Shown in pieces: positions 50,387-57,760 of a DNA stretch of 64,000 nucleotides. The DNA is taken from the NCBI RefSeq assembly GCF_037893015.1, contig NC_133658.1, positions 880,927,043 to 880,991,042 of the forward strand, in the 5' to 3' direction. Every line of letters begins with the position of its first letter. Position 1 is the first letter of the stretch. Source of the DNA: Macrotis lagotis (taxonomy: Eukaryota; Chordata; Mammalia; Peramelemorphia; Peramelidae). The notes under the pieces were generated by a model that saw nothing but the letters and a program-made list of their open reading frames with translations, did no database searches and was not told the origin of the DNA. Position numbers and translations under genes: made by a program.

Positions 50387-53300
50387 CCCCTCTCTCTCCC
50401 CACACATCTTCTTTCCCTTCTCTCCCCCTCACTGTCTCTCTCTATCTGCCTCCTCTCTGCTTCCCTTCTCACTCTTTCTCTTTCCCTACTCTTTCTTCAC
50501 TCTCTTTCTGTTTCCTCCCTCCCTTCCTCCTCTCCTCTCCTCTCCTCTCCTCTCCTCTCCTCTCCTCTCCTCTCCTCTCCTCTCCTCTCCTCTCCTCTCC
50601 TCTCCTCTCCTCTCCTCTCTCTTTTATATTATTGACATTTTATTCTTTTATTCCAAACTTTTCAAACTAGCCTTCTTTTGGGAGAGTTCTTCTAACAATA
50701 CCCTGACCTCATTTGGAAGAGCATACAACATTTCCCCAACCTTTCCATTATTAAGTATTTTTGTTAATAAACAGAAAATTTTCTCCCCCTCCTAATCCCC
50801 ACTCTACTGAAAAAAAAAGAGAAAAGAAAAAAAAATCCTTGCAGCAAACACATATAATTAACAAAATAAATTTCCTATTCACAGTGTTCCAAAAGTTCAT
50901 GTTTTGTTCTGCACCCTGAATCCTTCACCTATCTCTCAGAAGGTAGAGAGCCATCCTGCTTTTTTTTTAAGGTTTTTGCAAGGCAGTGGGATTAAGTGGC
51001 TTACCCAAGGCCACATGGCTTACTCAAGGCCACACAGCTAGGTAATCATTAAGTGTCTGAGGCCTGATTTGAACTCAGGTATTCCTGACTCCAGGGCCAG
51101 TGCTCTATCCACTGTGCCACCTAGCTGCCCCTCATCCTGCTTTTTTAAATTTTTTTTTAAATTTTTATTAAAGATATTATTTGAGTTTTACAATTTTCCC
51201 CCAATCTTGCTTCATCCTGCTTTCTTAATGCATCACTGTGTAGTTCTTAAAGCTTTAGAATTGTTTGTCTTTATGATGCCAGTTACCATATACATTGTTC
51301 TAGTGGCTCTGACTATTTCATTCTTCAGCAATTTATGTCTTCAAAAGTGCTCATTTTGATAACATTTATACATAGTATAAATTGTTCTCCTGATCCCACT
51401 TTCTATATTCTGTACCAGTTTATGTGTCTTTGCTGATATATTTGAAGTCATCTATTTTCTTGTTTCCTCCAATAGAGTTCTCCATCATGTTCATATACCA
51501 CAATTTATTCATCCATTCCTCAGTTGATGGACATCCCCTTAATTTCCAGTTTGTTTTGTTTGTTTTTGCCACCATAAGAAGAGCTGTTATAAATATATTT
51601 GTACAGCTAGAATCTTTTTGTCTTTCTTTGATCTTTTGTTTTTTGCATAGGCATAACAGTGGTCATTGGATCAAAGGATATTCACTGTTTAGTAACTTTT
51701 TATGTGTAGGGCAGCTAATTGATGCAGTGGATAGAGCACTGGCCTTGGACTCAGGAGATCTGAGTTCAAATGTGACCTCAGATACATGACACTTACTGTG
51801 TGACTCTGGGCAAGATACTTAACCCTGACAACCTCATATCCAGGGTCGTCTCCAGTCATCCTGTTTCATATCTGGCCACTGGACCCAGATGGCTCTGGAG
51901 AAGAAAGTGTGGCTCTCTCTAAAAGGTTATGGATTGTATATCTTATGTATTTAAGAAATAAAAACCCAGGGGCAGCTAGTTGGCGCAGTGGATGTAGCAC
52001 CAACTCTGGAGTCAAGAGGACCTGAGTTCAAATGAGGCCTCAGACACATAATAATTACCTAGCTATGTGATCTTGGGCAAATCACTTAACTCTATTGCCT
52101 TGCAAAAAACTAAAAAACTAAAAGAAAAAAAAAGAAAAACTCTAAAAGAAAACAGATAATTTACTTGAAATTTGAAGTTGTTTACTTCAAATAGAACTTC
52201 AGGGGACCAATACTTTAAGGAGTCAATGCATATACACATCTCTTTTTTCTTGCTTAATTCTGAATTTTATAGTTTCTAGTCTGATTTTTTTTAGGACAAC
52301 CCCCCCTCACTCAAATTCAATTCACTTGCTTGTCATGACATCACCTTCTTGATGTCATGGTCTTCTTCAAGAATGACGGACAAACATCATCATTATTTTA
52401 GGCATAATTCCAAATTGTATTCCAGAATGGTCATACACATTCATGAGTCAAACAACAGTACATTATAAATATTGAGCTTTTCTGTCCCACGATTCCTAGA
52501 GGTACATAGATCTTGGAGCCAGGAATCCATAGAAATTATCTGGTCCAGTGTTCTTAACCTTTGTGATGTTGTCATGGCCCCTCTGGTAAAACCTATGGAT
52601 CCCTTCTCAGAATAATGTTTTTAAATGAATAAACTATAATTCACAAAATCATGCAAAGAAACAAATCATATTGAAAGAGAGATTTAATTTATAGCAGCCC
52701 TGTTTGTGGTGGCAAAAAATTGGAAATTAAGTAAATGTCAATTGGGGAATGGCTTAACAAACTGTGGTATATGTATGTCATGAAACACTATTGGTCTATT
52801 AGAAACCAGGAGGGATGGGAATTTGGGAAGCCTGGAAAGATTTGCACGAACTGATGGTGAGTGAAATGAGCAGAACCAGAAAAGACATTGTACACCCTAA
52901 TAGTAACATGGGAGTGATGATCAGCCTTGATGGACTTGCTCATCCCTTCAGTGCAACAAGCAGGAACAATTATGAGCTATCTGCAATGGAGAATACCATC
53001 TGTATCTAGAGAAAGAATTATGGAGTTTGAACAAAGATCAAAGACTATTACCATCAAATTAGAAAAAAAAAGCATTGTATTATTATGTAATTTTGCTCTC
53101 TCTTATACTTTATTTTTCTTCTTTAAGGATATGATTTCTCTGTCATCACATTCAACTGAGATCAATGTATAACATGGAACCAATGTAAACACTAACAGAC
53201 TGCCTTCTGTGTGGGGGGGAAGCAAGAAGGGGAAATTGTAAAACTCAAAATAAACTTTCTTTAAAAAACATTAAATAAATATTAAAAAGTGAAAATAATT

Positions 53301-56126
53301 TGCTTTGATCTACAAAAAAAAGAAAGAGAGATTTAATTTTTTCCTAAGTTCACAGACTCCCTGAAATTTAACCAAAGACCCTTTGAGGGGGTTCTATGGG
53401 CTCCCAAATTAAGAAGCTCTGATCTAGACCAACTCCTTTGTTTTATAGACCAGGAAGTTGAGACCCAGAGAAGTAGAACTGACTCCCAAGTTCATCTAGA
53501 ACCAGGATTCAATGATAGATCAAATTCTAAGTCTAGGCCTTTTCCATGATACTATGTTGTATCCCTTAATATAGTCCATGAAATGTCAGAACTGGAATTC
53601 CTTCCTTTTCTGCAGAGGTGGGGGGACTGTTGTTGAGGAAGATTGCATATAAGGTTATGCCAGTTGATATGCCCTTCATACTTGTTGATGTTTTCTTTCC
53701 CCCTTTCTTTTTTTTTTTTTAGCACAAGGAATTGTAGAAAAATTAGAAAGACACTAGGAAATCAAAGAGACATAAAACATATGATATAGAGAAATTATTT
53801 TAAAGAAAGAAAAAAGAATGGAAGAAGGCAGGAGAAGAAGGAGGGAGGAAAAGAAGAATGGAGAGGAAGAGAGAGAGAGAGAGAGAGAGAGGAGGTACAG
53901 GGTTAGAAATGTACTGATCACAATGGTCTTCCTAGGAAGAAAGGAAGTTAGAAACAAAGGAAGGAAAGAAGGAAGAGAGGGAGCAAATAAGGAAGGGTTA
54001 GGAATGTTTTGATTACAAAAATCTGAGTACCACATTTCCCCATGTATAAGTCACTCTTTTTCCAGAAAATTTGGGGTCTAAAAACTGAGAGTGTCTTCTA
54101 CAGTTGGGTGTAGATTTTTTTACTTCCTTGTTGTATTTGCACTCATTGTTTCACATTTGTTACCAGTATATTAGGTTACCTTTTGTCATGTTGTGCCCAG
54201 AAATGGTTTAGAAAAGATTTTCATACAGTGTTGAATTCAAGTTTGAAGTGATCCAGTTTGCAAAAGTGAATGGAAATCATTCTGCCCAACATCTGTTTGT
54301 TCCTCCTCTGAGAAAAGAGTTGGAGATGGGCTACTGGAAGAAGAAAGTCTACTGAAAAGGCTGCACAGAAGAAGGCGGTGAGAGGCAAGGCAGCCAAATG
54401 GCTCAATTTCGAGGGGGGAATTGAAGAGATGGATTGAAGAGCAAAGGGCAATTGGAATTCCTGTGTCCACAAAGATGGTTCAGCATGAGACCAGAAGAAT
54501 TGCTGATGAAAAAGAAGTGACTACTTTCAAAGGAGGACATAATGGGTGCTTCAGATTCATGAAACAGAACAGATTATGCATGTGTCCATGCACCAGACTT
54601 GCCCAGGTCATCAACCACAGACCAGAGCACAGGTTGGAGAGCAGTCAGAGCCTCTCCCTAGACAGGGATTCATCATCCAACACAGAAGAGGATAAACTAA
54701 TGGATGGGAGTTTTGACAGTGATGAGGAGCTGAATGAATTTTATGATGAATAAAACTTAATGTAATATACTGTTTGTTTCAAATTTTAGGCCCCATGGGA
54801 GTGTCTTTTACTTGTCCCAAGTCACCTAAGCACCAGAAGTGAGATTTAAGCTCAGATTCTCTTATCCCAGACCTGGTACTCTCCCCATTGTGCTACCTTA
54901 CCTCTTGACCTCAGGTTTCCCTGTTAGTAAATGAGAAATGATCTCTCTCCCAGAATTTCCTTTTGTCTTTGGAGTATGGAGGTCTCCATCAGAAACAGAA
55001 CCTTCACAAAGAATTACCTGGATTGGGTCTTCCTGTGAAAGATGGTGAGAAAGTCCCAGGATCATTGGTTGAACTCCAGTTGAAGGGGTCAGCTGTGGTA
55101 GTAGAACTGCTGGGATCCAGGTCAAAGCAAACATTGTCATGGGTGGCATTCCCCTTCTGTATGATCCCCTTGGGGCAGCTAGGCAGGGAGATAAGAGACT
55201 GACTAAATATCCACTTCATTCTCTAGATGAGGAAAAAAGAGAATTCAGGTACCTTTCTACTAAAGACAATGAAGTTTGGTGCCCAGAGATATTATAGGAG
55301 GACTCCATGCCTCATCAACCTTTTCCCATGAAGGGGAAAAGCAAATGGGTTGAACCTCTAGAGTCTAGACTCCTAGCTAAAAGGGACTTCAAAGGCCATT
55401 AAGTCCAACCTCCTCATTTTACAGGTGAGGGAATTGAGGCCCAGAGAAGTTAAATGATTGCCCAAGGTCATATAAGTAGTGAGACAAGCCATAGATTAGA
55501 GACAGACTGCCAGTCCAGAGAGGATTTCCCATCCCCAGTGGTCTACTATGACCTACCAACCAAAAAATTGTCCTTTTTTGAGTTCACCCTGTATGCCAAA
55601 TGGTAAAGTCAAGGACTGATCATGCCCTCACCCAATCTGAAGGTCCCTCCTGGCAAAAGGACAATATTCCATAGAAGAAGACAGCAAGCTCCCAGTGCTT
55701 GGTGGCCTGGAAGCATTTGGAACGTACCACTGGTTTTGGGTTATCAAGAAAAGAATTCCATCCACTTGAGTGAGCCTTCAAAAAATCCCCTCCTCCAGGA
55801 AACCTTCTCTATTACTGGCATGTATTCCAATCTACTTCATTCTCTTCCTTAAATTCCTATGGATCTGTGTCTGGACCAATCAGTTTAGCATCTGATTCTA
55901 TTTTGTCTTCTCTCTAATTAAATCATAGGATCACAGAGCTTCAACTCCCAGAGGTGATCTGGTCCATTCTCCTGCCCTCAGAAAGCTCCTCCCAGCTTAT
56001 CCTAAGACTTCCCAGGGGAGTCCTGGGGTTACCTGGTATGAGGCCGGCAATCCTTGGTGCCAAAGTTGTGGTTGGAAAAGGTCCCAGGGGGGCAGTTTTC
56101 ACAGACAGTGTCCTTCTTTGAGGTGC
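23811..56126 (-). CDS. TNFRSF8: TNFRSF8 (CD30) receptor gene, 3' seven coding exons
   Basis: CD30 is a type I membrane receptor of the TNF receptor superfamily that binds CD30L (TNFSF8) and signals through TRAF adaptors to NF-kB in activated lymphocytes. Seven exons join with consistent phases: 56126-56033, 55178-55018, 49547-49443, 48845-48795, 29603-29578, 27580-27379, 24049-23811. All borders are AG/GT. The predicted chain gives one canonical cysteine-rich domain, a Ser/Thr/Pro-rich stalk, a single membrane span, a basic RACRK stop-transfer segment and a cytoplasmic tail. The tail closely matches CD30: [23 protein letters not shown] and SVEEEGKE. Identification is by recall of human CD30 and the tail motifs are specific to it. 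The 5' exons were not found and probably lie beyond 64000. The introns carry many retroposons, including a GATM retrocopy in antisense orientation. Confidence 0.93.
26039..26205. repeat. (CCTT)n / pyrimidine tract
   Basis: About 165 bp of C/T-rich tetranucleotide sequence, the source of the 134-codon plus frame there. Confidence 0.85.
26885..27035 (+). repeat. marsupial tRNA-derived SINE
   Basis: Forward copy: taagtggcacagtggaaagag, gagtcaggaggacctgggtt, ccttgggcaagtcacttaac. Confidence 0.9.
27379..27580 (-). CDS. TNFRSF8: TNFRSF8 cytoplasmic exon (EHTNNQ segment)
   Basis: This 202-nt exon has acceptor ctttatgtcag and donor attg|gtgagt. It encodes a poorly conserved acidic/Ser-rich region ending [16 protein letters not shown]. 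Human CD30 has DLPEPRVSTEHTNNKI at the same place. An internal VLMGNHS aligns with human GLMSQPL. The last base (g) completes the Glu that starts the final exon. The exact acceptor could shift by three bases (cag|cag), which would add or drop one Gln. Confidence 0.9.
27745..28425. repeat. (TA)n tracts around a CORE-SINE
   Basis: TA-rich microsatellites at 27765-27890 and 28130-28180, and again at 28345-28415. A CORE-SINE (MAR-like, minus) lies at 27895-28125. Confidence 0.8.
28840..29085 (+). repeat. near full-length MIR/CORE-SINE
   Basis: gctggtgcagtggatagag head, gtgatcctgggcaagtcac, ctcctcaactgtaaaaatg, ttgtgagaatacaaagag and tagatactttataaatgctt tail. A MIR in reverse lies just before it (28540-28640). 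Confidence 0.85.
29578..29603 (-). CDS. TNFRSF8: TNFRSF8 26-nt microexon
   Basis: A very short exon bounded by acceptor gtttgtgttctag and a strong donor, caa|gtaagt. The translation across the junction is HSPRKNCQ, corresponding to human DSRPRRSSTQ. Its length (2 mod 3) is exactly what is needed to connect the phase-1 end of the upstream exon to the phase-0 start of the 27.5-kb exon. Skipping it would shift the frame and destroy the CD30 tail. It sits at the far side of the long intron that contains the L1s and the GATM retrocopy. Confidence 0.82.
29685..29905 (-). repeat. MIR SINE
   Basis: Contains cattttcagatgaggaaaatg and gtgggatttgaactcagga. Confidence 0.8.
30055..30235 (+). repeat. marsupial tRNA-derived SINE
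   Basis: Forward copy: ggcatagtggatagagcac, gtcaggaggacttgagttc, gtgaccttgggcaag. Confidence 0.9.
30540..30830 (+). repeat. dispersed repeat with Y-box-like cold-shock segment, copy 2
   Basis: Translation gives TEDLENKIL, a 3-codon gap relative to copy 1, then SIIR, a tga stop at the same place (30579-30581) and [15 protein letters not shown]. The last part parallels FNVRNGYGFINRNDTKED of YBX proteins. It then joins an L2-like tail ending near 30830. Confidence 0.5.
31670..31850 (+). repeat. MIR SINE
   Basis: Contains tggtatagtgaatgcaatac, tcttgggtaagtcacttcac and cagtttcctcatctgtaaaa. Confidence 0.8.
32575..32782 (+). repeat. L2 LINE, left part (split by L1 copy B)
   Basis: L2-type RT coding sequence: ggttcaatcctgggctctt, then the YADDFSIYL box (about 32680-32705), leading to attaaacatctcaaactg. 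It continues after the L1 at 36131. Confidence 0.85.
32783..36130 (+). mobile_element. 3'-truncated L1 (copy B) inserted in an L2
   Basis: Starts with an L1 5' UTR (agctaagatggtggaaagaa), then ORF1 remnants (33389-33739 coiled coil; later [12 protein letters not shown] and ERIHQAPP pieces) and the endonuclease part of ORF2. It stops at the residues matching DKPLVNLIK of copy A (about 36128). RT, 3' UTR and tail are missing. Immediately on both sides the L2 sequence is continuous. It carries a hAT MITE. Confidence 0.85.
35718..35895. mobile_element. hAT-type MITE inside L1 copy B
   Basis: Terminal sequences cagagttgtccaa and ttgcacagccct are inverted partners. They are flanked by ctctaaat on the left and ctttaaat on the right, an 8-bp duplication with one mismatch, as expected for hAT elements. 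L1 reading resumes directly after it. Confidence 0.75.
36131..36955 (+). repeat. L2 LINE, right part with 3' end
   Basis: Continues with gatgtccagtagacata and aacatgtccaaatctgaa, then the thumb and C-terminal coding region, and the typical tail (gtgaattccttgaggacaagg ... gtacttaatgtag, attgattgattg). Confidence 0.85.
36990..37215 (-). repeat. RTE-tailed SINE fragment
   Basis: Reverse strand carries atccatctccagttatcctg, ctggccagtgaacccagat and a tgcttgtcatggcag segment, then the guide-like end (tcgtggtcttcttctgaac). Confidence 0.75.
37490..37730 (-). repeat. L2 LINE fragment
   Basis: Reverse-strand L2 text: gggtgagcaaaagagtgac-like (gagcaaaagagtgacatggt), ggttataaagtgctttaaatg, caccacaacaatccagccc. 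Confidence 0.6.
39838..40800 (+). pseudogene. L1 copy A ORF1 remnant
   Basis: A nucleic-acid-binding ORF1 protein remnant. The first part is a coiled coil (repeated [20 protein letters not shown]). The second holds the RRM/CTD-like part ([37 protein letters not shown]). Stops break the frame between 40181 and 40186 and near 40614. Confidence 0.85.
41389..42702 (+). pseudogene. GATM: GATM (glycine amidinotransferase) retrocopy, 437-codon open frame with shifted C-terminus
   Basis: GATM (AGAT) is the mitochondrial enzyme that moves the amidino group of arginine to glycine, making guanidinoacetate for creatine synthesis. The ATG at 41389 was chosen because [19 protein letters not shown] matches the human start. 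The frame is open upstream to 41332 without homology. The copy is intronless (human gene: nine exons). It keeps catalytic Asp253, His302 and Cys406 (human Asp254, His303, Cys407) and substrate residues Asp169, Asp304 and Ser353. Two contacts differ from human: Arg322 is Gln (321 here) and Ser355 is Phe (354 here). An imperfect 8-bp tandem duplication (42619-42634) just after the HCWTC active-site segment shifts the frame, so the native [12 protein letters not shown] end is replaced by 24 unrelated residues. Probably catalytically impaired. Expression cannot be judged. Confidence 0.95.
42703..43630 (+). other. GATM retrocopy 3' UTR
   Basis: Non-coding remainder of the source mRNA. It contains an (AT)n run of about 40 bp at 43034-43076, which either existed in the parent 3' UTR or expanded after insertion. 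Confidence 0.85.
43605..43610 (+). promoter_or_regulatory. poly(A) signal of the GATM retrocopy
   Basis: AATAAA lies 14 bp before the A run that ends the retrocopy, the normal spacing for the source mRNA's cleavage site. Confidence 0.85.
43880..47720 (+). pseudogene. L1 copy A ORF2 remnant (endonuclease and reverse transcriptase)
   Basis: Pieces in order: the endonuclease start ([12 protein letters not shown]), the catalytic-type [14 protein letters not shown] (about 44288), RT finger motifs [11 protein letters not shown] (about 45220), [16 protein letters not shown] (about 45735), the RT core [15 protein letters not shown] (about 45858), and the C-terminal region up to about 47700. Many stops and frameshifts make it non-functional. 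Confidence 0.9.
48013..48182. mobile_element. hAT-type MITE
   Basis: Ends caagggtgggaaactt and agttccccacccctg are inverted partners. Internal text ccatttggatatttatagc-like (tcatttggatatttatagca) and gagtctggcctg. The duplication is decayed. Confidence 0.7.
48795..48845 (-). CDS. TNFRSF8: TNFRSF8 juxtamembrane cytoplasmic exon
   Basis: This 51-nt exon has acceptor cttctctttcag and donor atag|gtaagt. It reads [17 protein letters not shown], which matches human CD30 KLHLCYPVQTSQPKLELV with one residue missing. Entry and exit are both phase 1. The terminal base pairs with gt of the following microexon to give Gly. The exon is only 597 bp from the transmembrane exon, while the next intron toward the 3' end is about 19 kb. 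Confidence 0.9.
   Translation of the reverse strand, partial: SFTSILCKSSNPRPQQ
49030..49170 (-). repeat. MIR SINE
   Basis: Contains cattttacagacgaagaaac and aggttacagagctgc. Confidence 0.75.
49443..49547 (-). CDS. TNFRSF8: TNFRSF8 transmembrane exon
   Basis: This 105-nt exon has acceptor tcttgtcttgcag and donor caga|gtgagt. It encodes SESLLW, then a hydrophobic stretch of about 22 residues ([17 protein letters not shown]), then [11 protein letters not shown]. The RACRK motif after the membrane is shared with human CD30, where it is followed by the KLHLCYP segment found here in the next exon. The split Lys codon (a|ag) joins the two. About 140 bp upstream of the acceptor begins a 0.9-kb purine-rich tract (in the sense of this gene). 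Confidence 0.92.
49690..50625. repeat. 0.9-kb polypyrimidine tract: (CT)n, (CCT)n, (TCTCC)n
   Basis: Nearly pure C/T on the plus strand, with (CCT)n at about 49847-49887, (CT)n at 49905-49947 and 50333-50383, and about twenty tctcc units at 50527-50618. It produces long meaningless frames on both strands (up to 205 codons). It lies in the intron just 5' of the TNFRSF8 transmembrane exon, where the transcript would be purine-rich. Confidence 0.97.
50626..51705 (-). mobile_element. old L1 3' end, interrupted
   Basis: Minus-strand old L1 3' UTR and ORF2 end (51430-51690 mirrors the 20400-20560 type). Interrupted by a SINE (50968-51132, target repeat catcctgctttttt) and by a tiny newer L1 3' end (about 51155-51215, ending at catcctgctttctt). 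Confidence 0.7.
50968..51132 (-). repeat. marsupial SINE with internal duplication
   Basis: Reverse copy in which the cttacccaaggccaca segment is partly repeated (ttactcaaggccacacag). Flanked by catcctgctttttt. Confidence 0.9.
51708..52395 (+). repeat. RTE-tailed SINE, interrupted by another SINE
   Basis: tRNA-like head at 51708-51830, body with tctccagtcatcctg and ggccactggacccagatgg to about 51905. A tRNA-SINE is inserted at 51968-52115, and the tail is at 52295-52395 (cttgtcatgacatcacct, atgtcatggtcttcttc). Confidence 0.8.
52691..53321 (+). mobile_element. L1 3' end with target duplication and 45-bp extra 3' segment
   Basis: A 5'-truncated L1 matching copy A from about 47325 on. Duplications gaaagagagatttaattt lie at 52673-52690 and 53322-53339. 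After the L1 A-run (53263-53268) come 45 bp of other sequence and then a second A-run (53314-53321) directly before the duplication. Confidence 0.85.
54028..54815 (+). mobile_element. internally deleted pogo/Tigger-like DNA transposon
   Basis: The left end ccacatttccccatgtataag and aaaatttggggtctaaaaac are typical of a mammalian pogo-type terminus. The right end keeps the matching caaattttaggccccatggg and gtgtcttttac but runs into a MIR. Between them lies only an N-terminal and C-terminal coding remnant, with the catalytic domain missing. Confidence 0.75.
54421..54753 (+). pseudogene. pogo-like transposase remnant ORF, 110 codons
   Basis: The frame reads [46 protein letters not shown]. This is the CENP-B-type DNA-binding helix-turn-helix of pogo/Tigger transposases (W[IV].E.R..G..V...MI...A..IA / F....GW..RFMKR..L). 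It then jumps to an acidic tail ([13 protein letters not shown]). The DDE catalytic region is absent. Upstream out-of-frame text [17 protein letters not shown] is the first helix-turn-helix. Host domestication is possible but not supported. Confidence 0.7.
54820..54905 (-). repeat. MIR fragment
   Basis: Contains gtgagatttaagctcagattc and ctccccattgtgctacc. It abuts the pogo element. Confidence 0.6.
55018..55178 (-). CDS. TNFRSF8: TNFRSF8 exon: end of last cysteine-rich domain and stalk
   Basis: This 161-nt exon has acceptor ctgcctag and donor ccag|gtaattc. It enters one base into a codon, completing the Ser started upstream, and continues [17 protein letters not shown]. That supplies the last two cysteines of the domain and an N-glycosylation sequon (NAT). 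A stalk follows, rich in Ser, Thr, Asn and Pro, with a further sequon (NWSS) and the end TGRPNPG. The human stalk ends in the similar TGKPVLDAG just before the membrane. The last base plus two from the transmembrane exon make Gly. A secreted or shed ectodomain would be cut in this stalk in known CD30 proteins. Confidence 0.88.
55385..55490 (-). repeat. MIR fragment
   Basis: Contains cctcattttacaggtgaggg and cccaaggtcatataagtag, in the intron between the two cysteine-rich-domain exons. Confidence 0.7.
56033..56126 (-). CDS. TNFRSF8: TNFRSF8 exon: first half of the last cysteine-rich domain
   Basis: This is a 94-nt exon. On the minus strand the acceptor reads ccatccacag and the donor ag|gtaacc. 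It enters with two bases of a split Gly codon and leaves with two bases of a Ser codon. The translation [19 protein letters not shown], followed by a CRPHT segment, is a TNFR cysteine-rich module. The opening GTxxKxTVCE resembles the matching human CD30 exon. The CPPGTFSN...CRPH part looks more like domain 4 of TNFR2 than the degenerate human CD30 counterpart. The next exon must supply the paired cysteines and does so in phase. Confidence 0.88.
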
Positions 56127-57479
56127 CTGTGGATGGAAGCAATTCCCTGCATCAGCATTACCATGAGCAGTCCTAGTATTTTTGGAAAGAGTAGGTGGAG
56201 CTGTTCTTTAGATTCTGGGGAACTCAGAAAGAGATGCTTCAAAATACATATTGTCTGACTTAGAAATTTCTATCCCAAAGAACAGATAGATGAGCTACTT
56301 AACACTAAAGATCAGATGAATCAAATTGCTTTTCTAGCCCTTCACAGAATCATAGGATATCAGAATTGGAAGGTAATCTAGTGTCTTGATCTCCAGATGA
56401 GGAAATGAAGATGCAAAGAAGGGAAGAGACATACTCAATAAATCATAGTTTATTGGTAACTCTTCCTTTAGAATGTAAACTCAAAAGCAGACACTGTTTT
56501 TTTCCCCAACTTTTTTTGGTCCCCTTGTCACTTATATTTCCTGACACATAATAAACAAAGAATGATTTTGCTCTCTTTATTGTCTTTATTAAGTCATATT
56601 CAGTCAGTCAACAAACATTTATTAAGTTCCTACTATATTCTAAGCACTATGGTAAGTGCATAAACAAAGCACCTGGATTCAGACTGTATGAGAGTGAGAT
56701 CCTATGATCCTACATGGAGAGTCAAAAGGAGTCTAAGGCCATCTGATTTAATCCTTATTATTTTGTGGATGAAGGAGTCCTGATCCTAAATCTTTTCTTT
56801 CTTCCTGTCTGTAAAAGTATCTTTTCTAAGTTCCAATAGCTAGTCAGTGGTAAAATGCAAACCAGGACCCAGAATTCCTGTTTTCTAACCCGTGGCCCTT
56901 TGATGAGCTCACTCGGATCATGAGACTATTTTGTCTAACCTCATTTTATAGTGGAGGAAACTGATGCCCAAGGAGGTCAAGTAACTTGACCAAGGTCACT
57001 TAGTAAAGGTGGGATTTGTATCTAAGTTCCCTACTCCAGAGCTACTACCTTCCACTTTTTCATTCTGTCTTCATGGGGGAAAGAACGGAATCAGCATTTC
57101 TTATAGGTTTGAAGAAGTTTACAAATATGATCTCATTTGATCAACTAAGAGGATAGCTGGAAGTCATCTAGGGGAGTTAGGTAGATGGGCTAGGCAACTC
57201 TGAACTCCCTGAATCAGCCTGGCATTCTAGACAGAAGATTGGACTTTAAGACAGGAAGAAGCATGTTTGTCTTTCTTGTACACTTATCAGTCACATGAGC
57301 AGGAGGAGGTCTCAACCCTGGAACTTGAATTTCCTGATCCATTATAATACAAAAATCCCAGTGCTATCCTGAGGCTCAACTGAGATATTCTTTGTAAAGC
57401 TTACTTAAACCTTCAAGAATTACAGAAATGTCAGTTTTTACTATGAAAGTCTTATCCAGGCTGTGCCTTTAATCAGAGG

Positions 57480-57760
57480 TATTCCCCATGGCTCTACCCT
57501 GGAGTCTTTTCTTGCTTATTCTATCTCCTCACTTTCCTGGGATCCAATGGTCCCTTCTCTTCTCTGATACTACCCCTGCCCTGGTGTAGACCCAAGTCCT
57601 CATACCTAGACTATGGCAATAACCTGCTAATGGGTCTGTCTGCCTCAAGTTTCTCCCCACACAAGTCTGGTCTCCATATGGTTATTTCAAAGCACAGGTC
57701 TGACTATTTCACTCTCCTCTTCAATAAACTTCAGTGACCCCTTGCTTCCAGGATCATTTT
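57480..57760 (+). repeat. L2 LINE fragment
   Basis: Contains ctcctcactttcctgg, ctatggcaataacctgctaat, ttcaaagcacaggtctgac and cagtgaccccttgcttcc, i.e. L2 RT thumb and C-terminal text. Confidence 0.75.

Noticed and set aside
49655..50670. Long frames (150-205 codons) on both strands
   Set aside because: They arise from C/T and A/G simple repeats and encode only Ser/Leu/Pro/Phe or Arg/Glu/Lys runs.
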